Shown here piece after piece: positions 25,165-33,251 of a stretch of 64,000 nt of DNA (the stretch's first letter is position 1; every line of letters begins with the position of its first letter). The notes below the pieces were generated by a model. That model did no database searches. It was not told where the DNA came from and saw nothing but the letters and a program-made list of their open reading frames with translations. Source of the DNA: Bradyrhizobium aeschynomenes (GTDB taxonomy: Bacteria; Pseudomonadota; Alphaproteobacteria; Rhizobiales; Xanthobacteraceae). Both the position numbers and the translations under genes were made by a program. The stretch lies in the NCBI RefSeq assembly GCF_013178945.1, contig NZ_JABFDM010000008.1, positions 187,720 to 251,719 of the forward strand, read 5' to 3'.

Positions 25165-26694
25165 ATGAACACGATCAAGAGCCTCGTCCTTGGCTCGGCG
25201 GCAGTTCTCGTCGCCATGTCCGGGGCCCAGGCAGCTGACCTTCCGATCAAGGCCAAGGCGGTCGAGTACGTGAAGGTCTGCTCGCTGTACGGCGCCGGCT
25301 TCTACTACATCCCCGGCACCGACACCTGCATCAAGCTCGGCGGCTATCTCCGTGCGGAGGCTTCGTTCGCCAGCAACGGCCAGTACAACAACGCCGTCAA
25401 CGGCGTTTCCGGCGGCAACAACCGCCACAGCAACTACTACTACAGCCGCGCTCGTCAGGACCTCAACATCGACACGCGCACCGCGACCGAGTACGGCGTG
25501 GTTCGTACCTATGCCGACCTGACGTTCACCTGGACCAGCGGCACCTACGCCGGCTCCGGCTCGGCGACCGGCGCGACCGCTTACTCGACGGCCGGCGCTC
25601 CTGGCGCTCAGGCCGACGGCAACATCGCGCAGGGCGGCGTGGGCGTGTACTACGCCTTCATCCAGTTCGCCGGCTTCACGATGGGTAAGGCCGTGTCGCA
25701 GTTCGACGCGCCCTGGACCAACTACCCGGGCAACAACTTCGACGGCCTGTGGGGCGGCGGCGGCACCGTGACCGGTGTCAACCAGTTCACCTACACCGCC
25801 GATTTCGGCTCGGGCATCACGGCGGCGATCTCGGCCCAGGATCAGACGGCGTACTACCAGACCAACCTCTGGAACGTCTCGGGCATCACCGCTGCCAGCA
25901 TCATCGGCGGCGCCTACGGCACCAACTCGTACGGTGGCAACGTGTCCCCGGACATCGTCGGCATGGTCCGCGTCGACCAGGCCTGGGGTCTGTTCCAGGC
26001 GTCGTTCGCGGCGCATGACAACCACACCGGCTACTACGGTGCGGCGGAGACCTCGGGTCACCCGGCTGACAAGTGGGGCTGGGCTGCTCAGCTGGCCTTG
26101 TCGATCAAGAACATCCCGACCGGCCCCGGCGACAGCATCAACATCCAGGGTGTCTACACCAACGGTGCGAGCCGCTACAACGCTCAGAGCCTGGTGCCGA
26201 CCTCCTACGCGATGTACGGCGGCAGCAGCACGGCTGGCGTCTACGGCACGCTCGGCTTCGCCGGCGTCAGCGACTCGGTGTTCGTCACGGGCGGTGAGCA
26301 GCAGCTGACCACCACCTACGGCTTCCGCGGTGCCTACACGCACAACTGGAGCCCGACCTGGAACTCGGCGATCTACGGTTCGTGGGCTGCCGTGTCCTAC
26401 AACAACACTGCCAAGGGCCTGATCTGCGGCAGCGCGGCGATGGGTGCAATCGCGGGCGCAGGCTTCACCTGCAACCCCGACTTCAACATCTCCTCGCTGG
26501 GTCTGATCACCCGCTGGACTCCCGTCAAGAACCTGACCTTCTCGGCGGACGTGGCCTGGACCAACCTGGACCAGAAGTACTCGGGCAACATCGTTTCTCC
26601 GGCCACGAGCGCGACCTCCAAGCCGGCCGCGGTCTACCAGCTCAAGGACCAGAACTCGGTTTCCTTGCTGCTCCGCGCTCAGCGCAACTTCTGA
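25165..26694 (+). CDS. Outer-membrane porin, Omp2b type (copy 1 of 3)
   Basis: 509 residues. A signal peptide (SLVLGSAAVLVAMSGAQA) is cut before ADLPIKAKAVEYVKVC, the family's mature N-terminus. The rest is a 16-strand porin barrel with Tyr/Gly/Asn-rich strands and ends in the outer-membrane signature LLLRAQRNF, with terminal Phe. Two cysteines near residues 40-55 (VCSLYG, DTCIKLGGYLR) form the conserved pair. Codon use is strongly biased, as in highly expressed genes. It is the general diffusion pore for small hydrophilic solutes. The ATG follows a GGAGG ribosome-binding site. The other two copies are at 29.4 and 31.7 kb. Confidence 0.95.
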   Translation: MNTIKSLVLGSAAVLVAMSGAQAADLPIKAKAVEYVKVCSLYGAGFYYIPGTDTCIKLGGYLRAEASFASNGQYNNAVNGVSGGNNRHSNYYYSRARQDLNIDTRTATEYGVVRTYADLTFTWTSGTYAGSGSATGATAYSTAGAPGAQADGNIAQGGVGVYYAFIQFAGFTMGKAVSQFDAPWTNYPGNNFDGLWGGGGTVTGVNQFTYTADFGSGITAAISAQDQTAYYQTNLWNVSGITAASIIGGAYGTNSYGGNVSPDIVGMVRVDQAWGLFQASFAAHDNHTGYYGAAETSGHPADKWGWAAQLALSIKNIPTGPGDSINIQGVYTNGASRYNAQSLVPTSYAMYGGSSTAGVYGTLGFAGVSDSVFVTGGEQQLTTTYGFRGAYTHNWSPTWNSAIYGSWAAVSYNNTAKGLICGSAAMGAIAGAGFTCNPDFNISSLGLITRWTPVKNLTFSADVAWTNLDQKYSGNIVSPATSATSKPAAVYQLKDQNSVSLLLRAQRNF

Positions 26695-26720
26695 TCCCGA
26701 TCGACAGGTTGGGTTCGAGA

Positions 26721-26753
26721 GCCCCCGGCAGGAAACTGCCGGGGGTTTTTCTT
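26721..26753 (+). terminator. Intrinsic terminator of porin 1
   Basis: CCCCCGGCAG and CTGCCGGGGG pair in a 10-bp stem around GAAA, followed by TTTTTCTT. The sequence is nearly identical to the terminator of porin 2. Confidence 0.92.
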
Positions 26754-27278
26754 TGTGCAATCACGGCCGTGTCGGGCAGCGGTGCTTGGTTCGATGACAG
26801 AACAAGCAATCTGGCAGACAGGCGGCAAAACGGCGTTCGGAGCTGCTGATGCACTGCGGATTGAGGTCGGCTCGGCACTCGGCAGCGAGCCGGTATTTTT
26901 TTTCAAAAGGGTGTTGAAAACAGATGAGTTGATAAGCTAATTTCTAAAGGTCATGAAATGATGTGTTCCTGACGAGGACTTCACTGCAGAGACAAGCTTG
27001 AAGACGTCTATGTTGAACCTCCCGAAGCCTCTGGCGATGCCCCGCTGGAGGCTTCTCTACCTCCTCGTCTCGTGATCCTCCTCTGACGGACGCCGCCTGT
27101 TGGCGTGCTCCCTTTCAGACCGTTGGCCAACGCGCTCGCCGAGTGCGGTGTTCGGCCACGGTTCCGCCATGCGGCTAAAAATCCTCTCTTGTCGTCTTGA
27201 CCAAGAAATCCCGGATCGTCACTCTGACAATCAGATGACGGGCCCTGACACCGTCACGTAGTGGGAAAACGGTCCAAG
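26754..27278. other. Intergenic region with an orphan hairpin
   Basis: 525 bases without a supported gene. The only clear structure is an inverted repeat, GAAGCCTC (27024-27031) and GAGGCTTC (27048-27055), with a 16-base loop and a pyrimidine-rich tail (TCTACCTCCTCGTCTC). It may be the end of a small RNA or an operator. Confidence 0.45.
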
Positions 27279-28373
27279 ATGAGTTCGGAAGGCTCGGCGG
27301 GAGTATTGCGTCCGTGGTCAGACCAGGACGATCTGGCAGATGCGATTACGCGTCTGTTGGAAGCGCGTCCGGGTGGCCGCCTCGACTTGGCTGAATGTCT
27401 GGCTGTCGCGCGGCGAATCGACCGCAACGACGAGGACTCCTGGTATCGCGAGTGGATGCAGTGCGCGGATACGATGCGGGCTGCGGCCGGCGGCGCGTTG
27501 AAGGAGGGCCAGCTCCAGACCGCATTTCGCAAATGGTCGCGGGCCGTTGATTGCTATGAGGCCGCGGCCTGTCCGCTCAGTGGCTCTCGCTCTCGTCAGA
27601 CCGTCGTGCTCGCCCGCATGCGGGAATGCGCGCGTGACTTCCTCCGCTGCGCCGAGCCGCAAGGCGAGGTCGTCACGATTCCCTGGCGGACCGACTATCC
27701 TCTCGAAGCCTATTTTCTCCCGGCACCAGGCGATGGGAGGAGGGCGCCCACCCTCATCTGCATCGGTGAGCCCGGTCGGCGCAAGGAGACATCGCTGTTC
27801 AGGCTCGCGGCGCATGCCGAACAGCGCGGCCTGGCGTTGCTCGTCGTCGACCTGCTGGGGGCCGGACCGGACTGTCGTTTCGAGGAGATCGTCGGCCGTC
27901 GCGATCTCGAATCGGCGATCGCGAGCGTGACGGACTACGTGACGTCGCGCGATGACGTGGACGAGGCGCGGATTGCGATTCTCGCCGACGACTGGAGTTC
28001 GTCCTTCGTCGCGCGCGGAATCGCGCTGGATCCGCGCTATGCCGCCGCAGTTTGCGACGCCGGGCTGTGGGACATTCACGAGCGCGTCTTCCTGTCGCGC
28101 CGCCTCGCTGCGAGCGAGCGGGGCAGAATGTCCATCGCGAGCGATGGCCTGGCGGCGCGGCAGATCATGTGTCCGCTGCTGGTGACAGTGCCGGAGCGTG
28201 GCTGGTTGCGGGCCGACATCGCGGCCCGGCTGATCGCGCAGATCAAGCGCGAGCACCCGGATATCACGCTGAAGATATTCCCGGGTGAGGGCGCGGATTC
28301 GCTCGAGGCGGACGTCTTCGTCTTCGACTGGATCGCCAGGCGGCTGGCCGAGTCTCCGCGGCGACCAGGCTGA
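27279..28373 (+). CDS. Alpha/beta-hydrolase-fold protein, FrsA-like, with altered catalytic residues
   Basis: 364 residues from the ATG at 27279 (a GTG at 27261 is also possible). Residues 1 to about 120 are helical (AITRLLEARPGG, WYREWMQCADTMRAAA, AFRKWSRAVDCYEAAACPL), as in FrsA/DUF1100 hydrolases. The rest follows the hydrolase core: PTLICIGEPGRRKETS, LLVVDLLGAGPD, ARIAILADDWSSSFVARG (nucleophile-elbow position) and MCPLLVTVPERG. The elbow lacks the usual glycines, and no histidine sits in the C-terminal FPGEGADSLEADVFVFDW segment where the catalytic one is expected. It may be a binding or regulatory pseudo-enzyme. It is flanked by a porin and a convergent MarR gene. Confidence 0.7.
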   Translation: MSSEGSAGVLRPWSDQDDLADAITRLLEARPGGRLDLAECLAVARRIDRNDEDSWYREWMQCADTMRAAAGGALKEGQLQTAFRKWSRAVDCYEAAACPLSGSRSRQTVVLARMRECARDFLRCAEPQGEVVTIPWRTDYPLEAYFLPAPGDGRRAPTLICIGEPGRRKETSLFRLAAHAEQRGLALLVVDLLGAGPDCRFEEIVGRRDLESAIASVTDYVTSRDDVDEARIAILADDWSSSFVARGIALDPRYAAAVCDAGLWDIHERVFLSRRLAASERGRMSIASDGLAARQIMCPLLVTVPERGWLRADIAARLIAQIKREHPDITLKIFPGEGADSLEADVFVFDWIARRLAESPRRPG

Positions 28374-28451
28374 GACTGCGGACACCGCATTCCGACGCCG
28401 CGGCACCGCGCCCTTCGGGCGGGGTGCGAACGGTTTCGTCTCAGGCTGGCT

Positions 28452-28991
28452 TCAGAGGCCCATCGAGAGTCGGGCGCTGGCCTTTTCGAAACGCTCCTTG
28501 AGGCCTGCGAGCTTGTCCGTGAAGGTGGCGAGCTCCGGTGCGTCGAACTCCTCGAAGATGAAGCTGAAGATCTGGAGCTGCTGAGCTTCCAACTCGGCGA
28601 ACTGATCCGAGGTCTTGCTCGTCAGCGACATCAGGACCACCCGGGCATCGTTGGAGGCCGGCCGGCGCAGCATGAAGCCCTTCTTCTCGAGCAGCTTCGA
28701 TTGCGTCGTGACGAAGGAGGGGTCGACGTGTAGCCGCTTGGCGGCCGCATTCACGGCGACACCCTCGCCCCGATCCAGCTCGGCGATCGCCATCAGAATC
28801 ATCCATTGCGGACCGCTGATGCCGATTCTCTTGGCCCAGAAATACCGCAGCTCCTCCAGATGGACGTTGATCGTGGCGATCTCTCTGGCGAAGCGGATAA
28901 TGGCGTCGCGATTCTTAGGCTGATGCTCGGCAGTTTGCGGTTGCGCGGCCGCTTCCACAGGTGCGGCAGAGGTATTGTTCAAGGGCGCCAT
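28452..28991 (-). CDS. MarR-family transcriptional regulator
   Basis: 179 residues. After a 30-residue Ala/Pro/Gln-rich N-terminus, the winged-helix domain runs from FAREIATINVHLEELRY through GISGPQWMILMAIAELDRGEG, the recognition helix GVAVNAAAKRLHVDPSFVTTQSKLLEKKGFM and the wing RRPASNDARVVLMSLT. MarR dimers repress genes that respond to phenolics, antibiotics or oxidants. It is convergent with the hydrolase-like gene and divergent from porin 2, whose expression it might influence. Confidence 0.9.
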   Translation of the reverse strand: MAPLNNTSAAPVEAAAQPQTAEHQPKNRDAIIRFAREIATINVHLEELRYFWAKRIGISGPQWMILMAIAELDRGEGVAVNAAAKRLHVDPSFVTTQSKLLEKKGFMLRRPASNDARVVLMSLTSKTSDQFAELEAQQLQIFSFIFEEFDAPELATFTDKLAGLKERFEKASARLSMGL

Positions 28992-29374
28992 TGCTCAAGA
29001 GTTCCAGGACGAAGCCAGACCCTAAAGAAAAAAAATCCGCAACAAAATCACTTATCTAGGAGGTCATCCCTGTTCGTCCTTGCGGTGCACAGCAAGCTGC
29101 CTCGGTGTTGCCCTCAAGACACATTTCGGCTTCATTCAATTACCTGACTGCATAAACTATTTTGCTTACCGAATGAGCGAAGGCATAGTTCCTGACGACG
29201 GTGGGGGGTTACTCGATCGTCCCGTGACAGGTGGTTCGCTTAAGTCCCTCGCGTGACGCGGGTGTGTCCGAGAGCGCGAAGCGGCTGAAGCGGTTTTTTC
29301 GGGAGCGGAGGAAGCGGATCGTCCTGGGGGATCTTGATCCGGTTCTTCTTCAAAAGAGCAACTTGGAGGTTTAA
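28992..29374. other. Divergent marR/porin 2 intergenic region
   Basis: 383 bases without a gene. An AT-rich stretch (29020-29060, AAAGAAAAAAAATCCGC) lies next to the marR start. The porin leader block is at 29228-29291. Next to the porin is a GAGCAACTTGGAGGTTTAA ribosome-binding region, the same as in porin 1. Confidence 0.55.
29228..29291 (+). promoter_or_regulatory. Conserved leader block upstream of porin 2
   Basis: Matches 25009-25070 at most positions (AAGTCCCTCGCGTGACGCGG, GGTGTGTCCGAGAGCGCGA, GCGGCTGAAGCG). It starts about 145 bases before the porin ATG. Porin 3 has no counterpart. Confidence 0.6.
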
Positions 29375-30904
29375 ATGAAGACGGTTAAGAGCCTTGTCCT
29401 CGGCTCGGCGGCGGTGCTGCTCGCCATGTCCGCGGCTCAGGCGGCCGACCTTCCGATCAAGGCCAAAGCGGTCGAGTATGTGAAGGTTTGCTCCCTGTAC
29501 GGTGCGGGCTTCTACTACATCCCCGGCACCGACACCTGCATCAAGCTCGGCGGCTATCTGCGCGGCGATGTTGCGGTCGGCACCAACAGCGACTTCAACG
29601 GCACGTTCAACGGCCAGGGCGGCGCGCACAACCGCCTCAGCAACTACTACACCACCCGCGCTCGTCAAGACATCAACATCGACACGCGCACGGCGACCGA
29701 GTACGGCGTGGTCCGTACCTTCGCCGACATCACCTTCAGCTGGACCTCCGGCGGCTACGCCGGCACGGGTTCGGCGACCGGTGCGACGTCGTACTCGACC
29801 GCAGGCGCTCCGGGCGCTCAGGCCGACGGCAACATCGCGCAGGGTTCGATCGGCGTGTACTATGCCTTCATCCAGTTCGCCGGCTTCACGATGGGTAAGG
29901 CCGTGTCGCAGTTCGACACGCCCTGGACCAACTATCCGGGCAACAACTTCGACGGTCTCGCCGGCGGCGGCGGCACGGTCACTGGCGTCAATCAGCTGAG
30001 CTACACCGCTGACTTCGGCTCCGGCATCACGGCCACCGTTTCGGCCCAGGATGCGACTGCCTACTACCAGAACAACCTCTGGAACGTGGCGGGCTCGACG
30101 GCGGCCGGCGTGATCGGTGGTGCCTACGGCACCAGCGCCTACGGCGGCAACGTTGCTCCGGACTTCGTCGGTATGGTCCGTGTCGACCAGGCCTGGGGTC
30201 TGTTCCAGGCGTCGTTCGCGGCGCATGACAACCACGTCGCCTACTACGGCGCGTCGGAGACCTCCGGCCACCCGGCTGACAAGTGGGGCTGGGCGGCTCA
30301 GCTGGCTCTGTCGATCAAGAACATCCCGACTGGACCGGGTGACACGATCAACATCCAGGGCGTCTACACCAACGGTGCGAGCCGCTACAACATCCAGAGC
30401 CTGATGCCGAACAACTACGCGATGTACGGCAGCTCCGGCCTGGCTGGCGCCTATCAGAGCATCGGCTTCGCTGGTCTCGGCGACTCGGTCTTCACGACCG
30501 GTGGCGAGCAGCAGCTGACCACGACCTACGGTATGCGCGGTGCGTACACCCACAACTGGAACCCCGCCTGGAACACTGCGATCTACGGATCCTGGGCTGC
30601 CGTCCGTTACAACGGTACTGCCAAGGGCCTGATCTGCACCAGCCCCGGCGTGGTTGCGACCTTCAACGCGGGTTCGACCTGTAATCCTGACTTCGATCTG
30701 GCCACCGTCGGCCTGATCACGCGCTGGACCCCGGTCAAGAACCTGACCTTCTCGGCCGACTTCGCCTACTCCTGGCTCGACCAGAAGCACTCGGGTTCGG
30801 TCACGGCTCCGGCCGCCGGTACCGTTGCCAAGCCGGCTGCGGTTTACGAGCTGAAGGACCAGACCTCGGCTGTGCTGCTGCTCCGCGCTCAGCGCAACTT
30901 CTGA
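29375..30904 (+). CDS. Outer-membrane porin, Omp2b type (copy 2 of 3)
   Basis: 509 residues, closely similar to copy 1 along its whole length. The signal peptide (SLVLGSAAVLLAMSAAQA) and mature start ADLPIKAKAVEYVKVC are almost identical, the eyelet segment around QFDTPWTNYPGNNFDGL is conserved, and the C-terminal LLLRAQRNF is identical. Differences cluster in presumed surface loops: residues about 65-85 (NSDFNGTFNGQGGAHN), 335-360 and 425-445. Its leader, ribosome-binding site and terminator also match copy 1, which suggests recent duplication or gene conversion. Confidence 0.95.
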   Translation: MKTVKSLVLGSAAVLLAMSAAQAADLPIKAKAVEYVKVCSLYGAGFYYIPGTDTCIKLGGYLRGDVAVGTNSDFNGTFNGQGGAHNRLSNYYTTRARQDINIDTRTATEYGVVRTFADITFSWTSGGYAGTGSATGATSYSTAGAPGAQADGNIAQGSIGVYYAFIQFAGFTMGKAVSQFDTPWTNYPGNNFDGLAGGGGTVTGVNQLSYTADFGSGITATVSAQDATAYYQNNLWNVAGSTAAGVIGGAYGTSAYGGNVAPDFVGMVRVDQAWGLFQASFAAHDNHVAYYGASETSGHPADKWGWAAQLALSIKNIPTGPGDTINIQGVYTNGASRYNIQSLMPNNYAMYGSSGLAGAYQSIGFAGLGDSVFTTGGEQQLTTTYGMRGAYTHNWNPAWNTAIYGSWAAVRYNGTAKGLICTSPGVVATFNAGSTCNPDFDLATVGLITRWTPVKNLTFSADFAYSWLDQKHSGSVTAPAAGTVAKPAAVYELKDQTSAVLLLRAQRNF

Positions 30905-30931
30905 TCCAGATCGTCTGACGACGGTTTGACC

Positions 30932-30965
30932 AGCCCCCGGCAGGCAACTGCCGGGGGTTTTTCTT
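30932..30965 (+). terminator. Intrinsic terminator of porin 2
   Basis: CCCCCGGCAG and CTGCCGGGGG form a 10-bp stem with a GCAA loop and T-rich tail (TTTTTCTT). It differs from the porin 1 terminator by one loop base. Confidence 0.92.
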
Positions 30966-31649
30966 GGGCCGAACCACCGCTCCAATGGACTCACCAAGGT
31001 GAGCGTGGTGCATTCCGGTCCCGCCATGTCCTGCACGGGCATCACCTCCGTCGAACCACCTCCACCGGACGTGCCTGATGGCATCGTCGGGCTGCGCCGC
31101 TTTCTCCGACGACCATCGCCATCCAATTGCGCATTCGCGTCTGTCTGGTGACCGCTCGTCTCAAAGATGCGTGAAGGCGGCAGGCAGGCGGTTGGCGGCC
31201 GCGTGACCCGTTGGCGGCGAGATCGTCGATCGATCGCGAATCCAATCCGGACGAAATCGACCTTGATGAGTCGCGGCAGTGCCGCCCGGTGGCTCCCGAT
31301 GTGTGGGCCGCCACAGTTTCCCGAATCCGCGACTCGTTCTCAAACTCGATCCGAGACCGTTGCGCTTCAGTCCTGCCATCCATCGGACGCAGACAAGGCG
31401 GCCCAGATCGCCGCCCACACATTGTTATAGGGCGCACGGTCGTATCGTGCGGTGCCCCCGCGTCGCCATAAGCATGGTCCGGCGCGTCACGAGAATGGTC
31501 CGATAAAACACAAAAAATGCCTCCGGATCGTTCCGAGTGCAACGCTATGCGCGGGCAGTGTGAAGTCGCTGGAGACGAGCCGACTCGCCGAGTGGGGACA
31601 TTCGCCCCTGCTTCAGGGGTGGTCTGACGTGAGCAATTTGGAGGTTAGT
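30966..31649. other. Intergenic region before porin 3
   Basis: About 685 bases in which I find no supported gene. Near its end is the hairpin CCCCTG-CTT-CAGGGG (31605-31619), then GAGCAATTTGGAGGTTAGT, a degenerate version of the ribosome-binding region of porins 1 and 2. The long leader block of the other two porins is absent. Confidence 0.5.
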
Positions 31650-33179
31650 ATGATGACTGTGAGGAGCCTTGTTCTGGGCTCAGCGGCGGCGTTGCTCGCC
31701 ATGAGTGGGGCTCAGGCAGCCGACCTTCCGATCAAGGCCAAAGCGGTCGAGTATGTGAGGGTCTGCTCGATGTACGGCGCGGGGTTCTTCTACATCCCGG
31801 GCACCGACACCTGCATCAAGCTCGGCGGTTATCTGCGTGCCGAGGCTGCGTTCGGCACGAATGCGATCTTCCAGAATGCCGTGAACGGCGTCGGCGGCGG
31901 GCGCAATCGTCTCAGCAACTACTACACGACGCGCTCGCGCGCGGACCTCAACATCGACACCCGCACCGCGACCGAATATGGCGTCGTGCGCACTTTCTTC
32001 GATGCCGCCTTCCAGTGGACCGGAGGCAGCTACGCCGGGACGGGTTCGCCGACCGGCGCGACGGCCTATTCGACGGCGGGCGCGCCCGGAGCGCAGGCCG
32101 ACGGCAACATCGCGCAAGGCGGGATCGGCGTCTTCTTCGCCTTCATCCAGTTTGCCGGCTTCACGATCGGCAAGGCCGTGTCGCAGTTCGATGCGCCCTG
32201 GGCCAATTATCCCGGCAACAATTTCGATGGTCTGACCGGCGGCGGCGGCACCATTACCGGCGTCAACCAGCTCACCTACACCGCCGACTTCGGCTCGGGC
32301 ATCACCGCGGCGATCTCGCTCCAGGATGCGACCCAGTACTCGCAGTCGCAGATCTGGAATACGGCGGGCCAGACCGCCGCCGGCGTGATCACCGGCGCCT
32401 ACGGCACGTCGAATTTCGGCGGCAATGTCGCGCCCGACATCGTCGGCATGGTGCGCGTCGACCAGGCGTGGGGCCTGTTCCAGGCGTCCTTCGCGGCGCA
32501 CGACAACCACGCCGGCTTCTTCGGCGCGAACGAGACCACCGGGCATCCGGCCGACAAATGGGGCTTTGCCGGTCAGCTCGCTCTCTCGGTCAAGAACATC
32601 CCGACCGGTCCTGGCGACACCATCAACGTCCAGGGCGTCTACACCAATGGCGCCAGCCGCTACAACTTCCAGAGCCTCGCGCCGATCAACTACGCGATGT
32701 ATGGCGGCAGCAACATGGCCGGCGCTTATCAGAGCCTCGGCTTCGCCGGTGTGTCTGATTCGGTGTTCGGGGCGGGCACCCAGCAGCAGCTGACCACGAC
32801 CTACGGCGTCCGCGGCGCCTTCACCCACAATTGGGACTCGTTCTGGAATACGGCGGTCTACGGCTCCTGGAGCGCCGTCAGGTACAACGCCACGGCGAAG
32901 GGCCTGATCTGCAACGGCGCGGGCATGGTCGCTCTCGGCATCGTCGGCGCGAACTGCAACCCGGACTTCAACATCTCGACGCTGGGTGTGATCACGCGCT
33001 GGACGCCGGTCAAGAATCTGACCTTCTCGGCGGATGTCGCCTGGACCCGGCTGGATCAGAAGTTTGCCGGCGTTGCCAATGCGCCTGCGGCTGCGGCGGT
33101 CGCCAAGCCGGCCACCACCTATCAGCTGAAGGACCAGGACTCGGTCTCGCTGCTGCTCCGCGCCCAGCGCAACTGGTGA
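31650..33179 (+). CDS. Outer-membrane porin, Omp2b type (copy 3 of 3)
   Basis: 509 residues, the same length as copies 1 and 2 but more diverged. It has MMTVRSLVLGSAAALLAMSGAQA as signal, ADLPIKAKAVEYVRVCSMYG at the mature start and LLLRAQRNW at the end (Trp instead of Phe, still accepted by the BAM complex). Several strands replace Tyr by Phe (GAGFFYIP, GVFFAFIQ). Third codon positions are less strictly biased than in the other two, suggesting lower expression. The first ATG, aligned with the other copies, is chosen. Confidence 0.94.
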   Translation: MMTVRSLVLGSAAALLAMSGAQAADLPIKAKAVEYVRVCSMYGAGFFYIPGTDTCIKLGGYLRAEAAFGTNAIFQNAVNGVGGGRNRLSNYYTTRSRADLNIDTRTATEYGVVRTFFDAAFQWTGGSYAGTGSPTGATAYSTAGAPGAQADGNIAQGGIGVFFAFIQFAGFTIGKAVSQFDAPWANYPGNNFDGLTGGGGTITGVNQLTYTADFGSGITAAISLQDATQYSQSQIWNTAGQTAAGVITGAYGTSNFGGNVAPDIVGMVRVDQAWGLFQASFAAHDNHAGFFGANETTGHPADKWGFAGQLALSVKNIPTGPGDTINVQGVYTNGASRYNFQSLAPINYAMYGGSNMAGAYQSLGFAGVSDSVFGAGTQQQLTTTYGVRGAFTHNWDSFWNTAVYGSWSAVRYNATAKGLICNGAGMVALGIVGANCNPDFNISTLGVITRWTPVKNLTFSADVAWTRLDQKFAGVANAPAAAAVAKPATTYQLKDQDSVSLLLRAQRNW

Positions 33180-33201
33180 TGAAAGGCGAGTAGGGAAGAG
33201 G

Positions 33202-33250
33202 GAGTAGCGAATCGCCGTTGACTGGCCATTCACATCCAGTCTCGCTACTC
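33202..33250. terminator. Hairpin between convergent porin 3 and lytic transglycosylase genes
   Basis: GAGTAGCGA and TCGCTACTC pair over 9 bp across a 31-base loop (GAGTAG is also repeated beside both arms, so registers can slip). The gap between the two stops is about 70 bases, so it probably ends both transcripts. Confidence 0.5.
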
Positions 33251-33251
33251 G

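Noticed and set aside
25033..33233. Long open frames of 500-630 codons antisense to each porin gene
   Set aside because: Their translations are Val/Gly/Arg/Asp-rich with no recognisable domain. They mirror the strongly biased third positions of the porins and recur in all three copies; the sense genes have signal peptides and barrel signatures.
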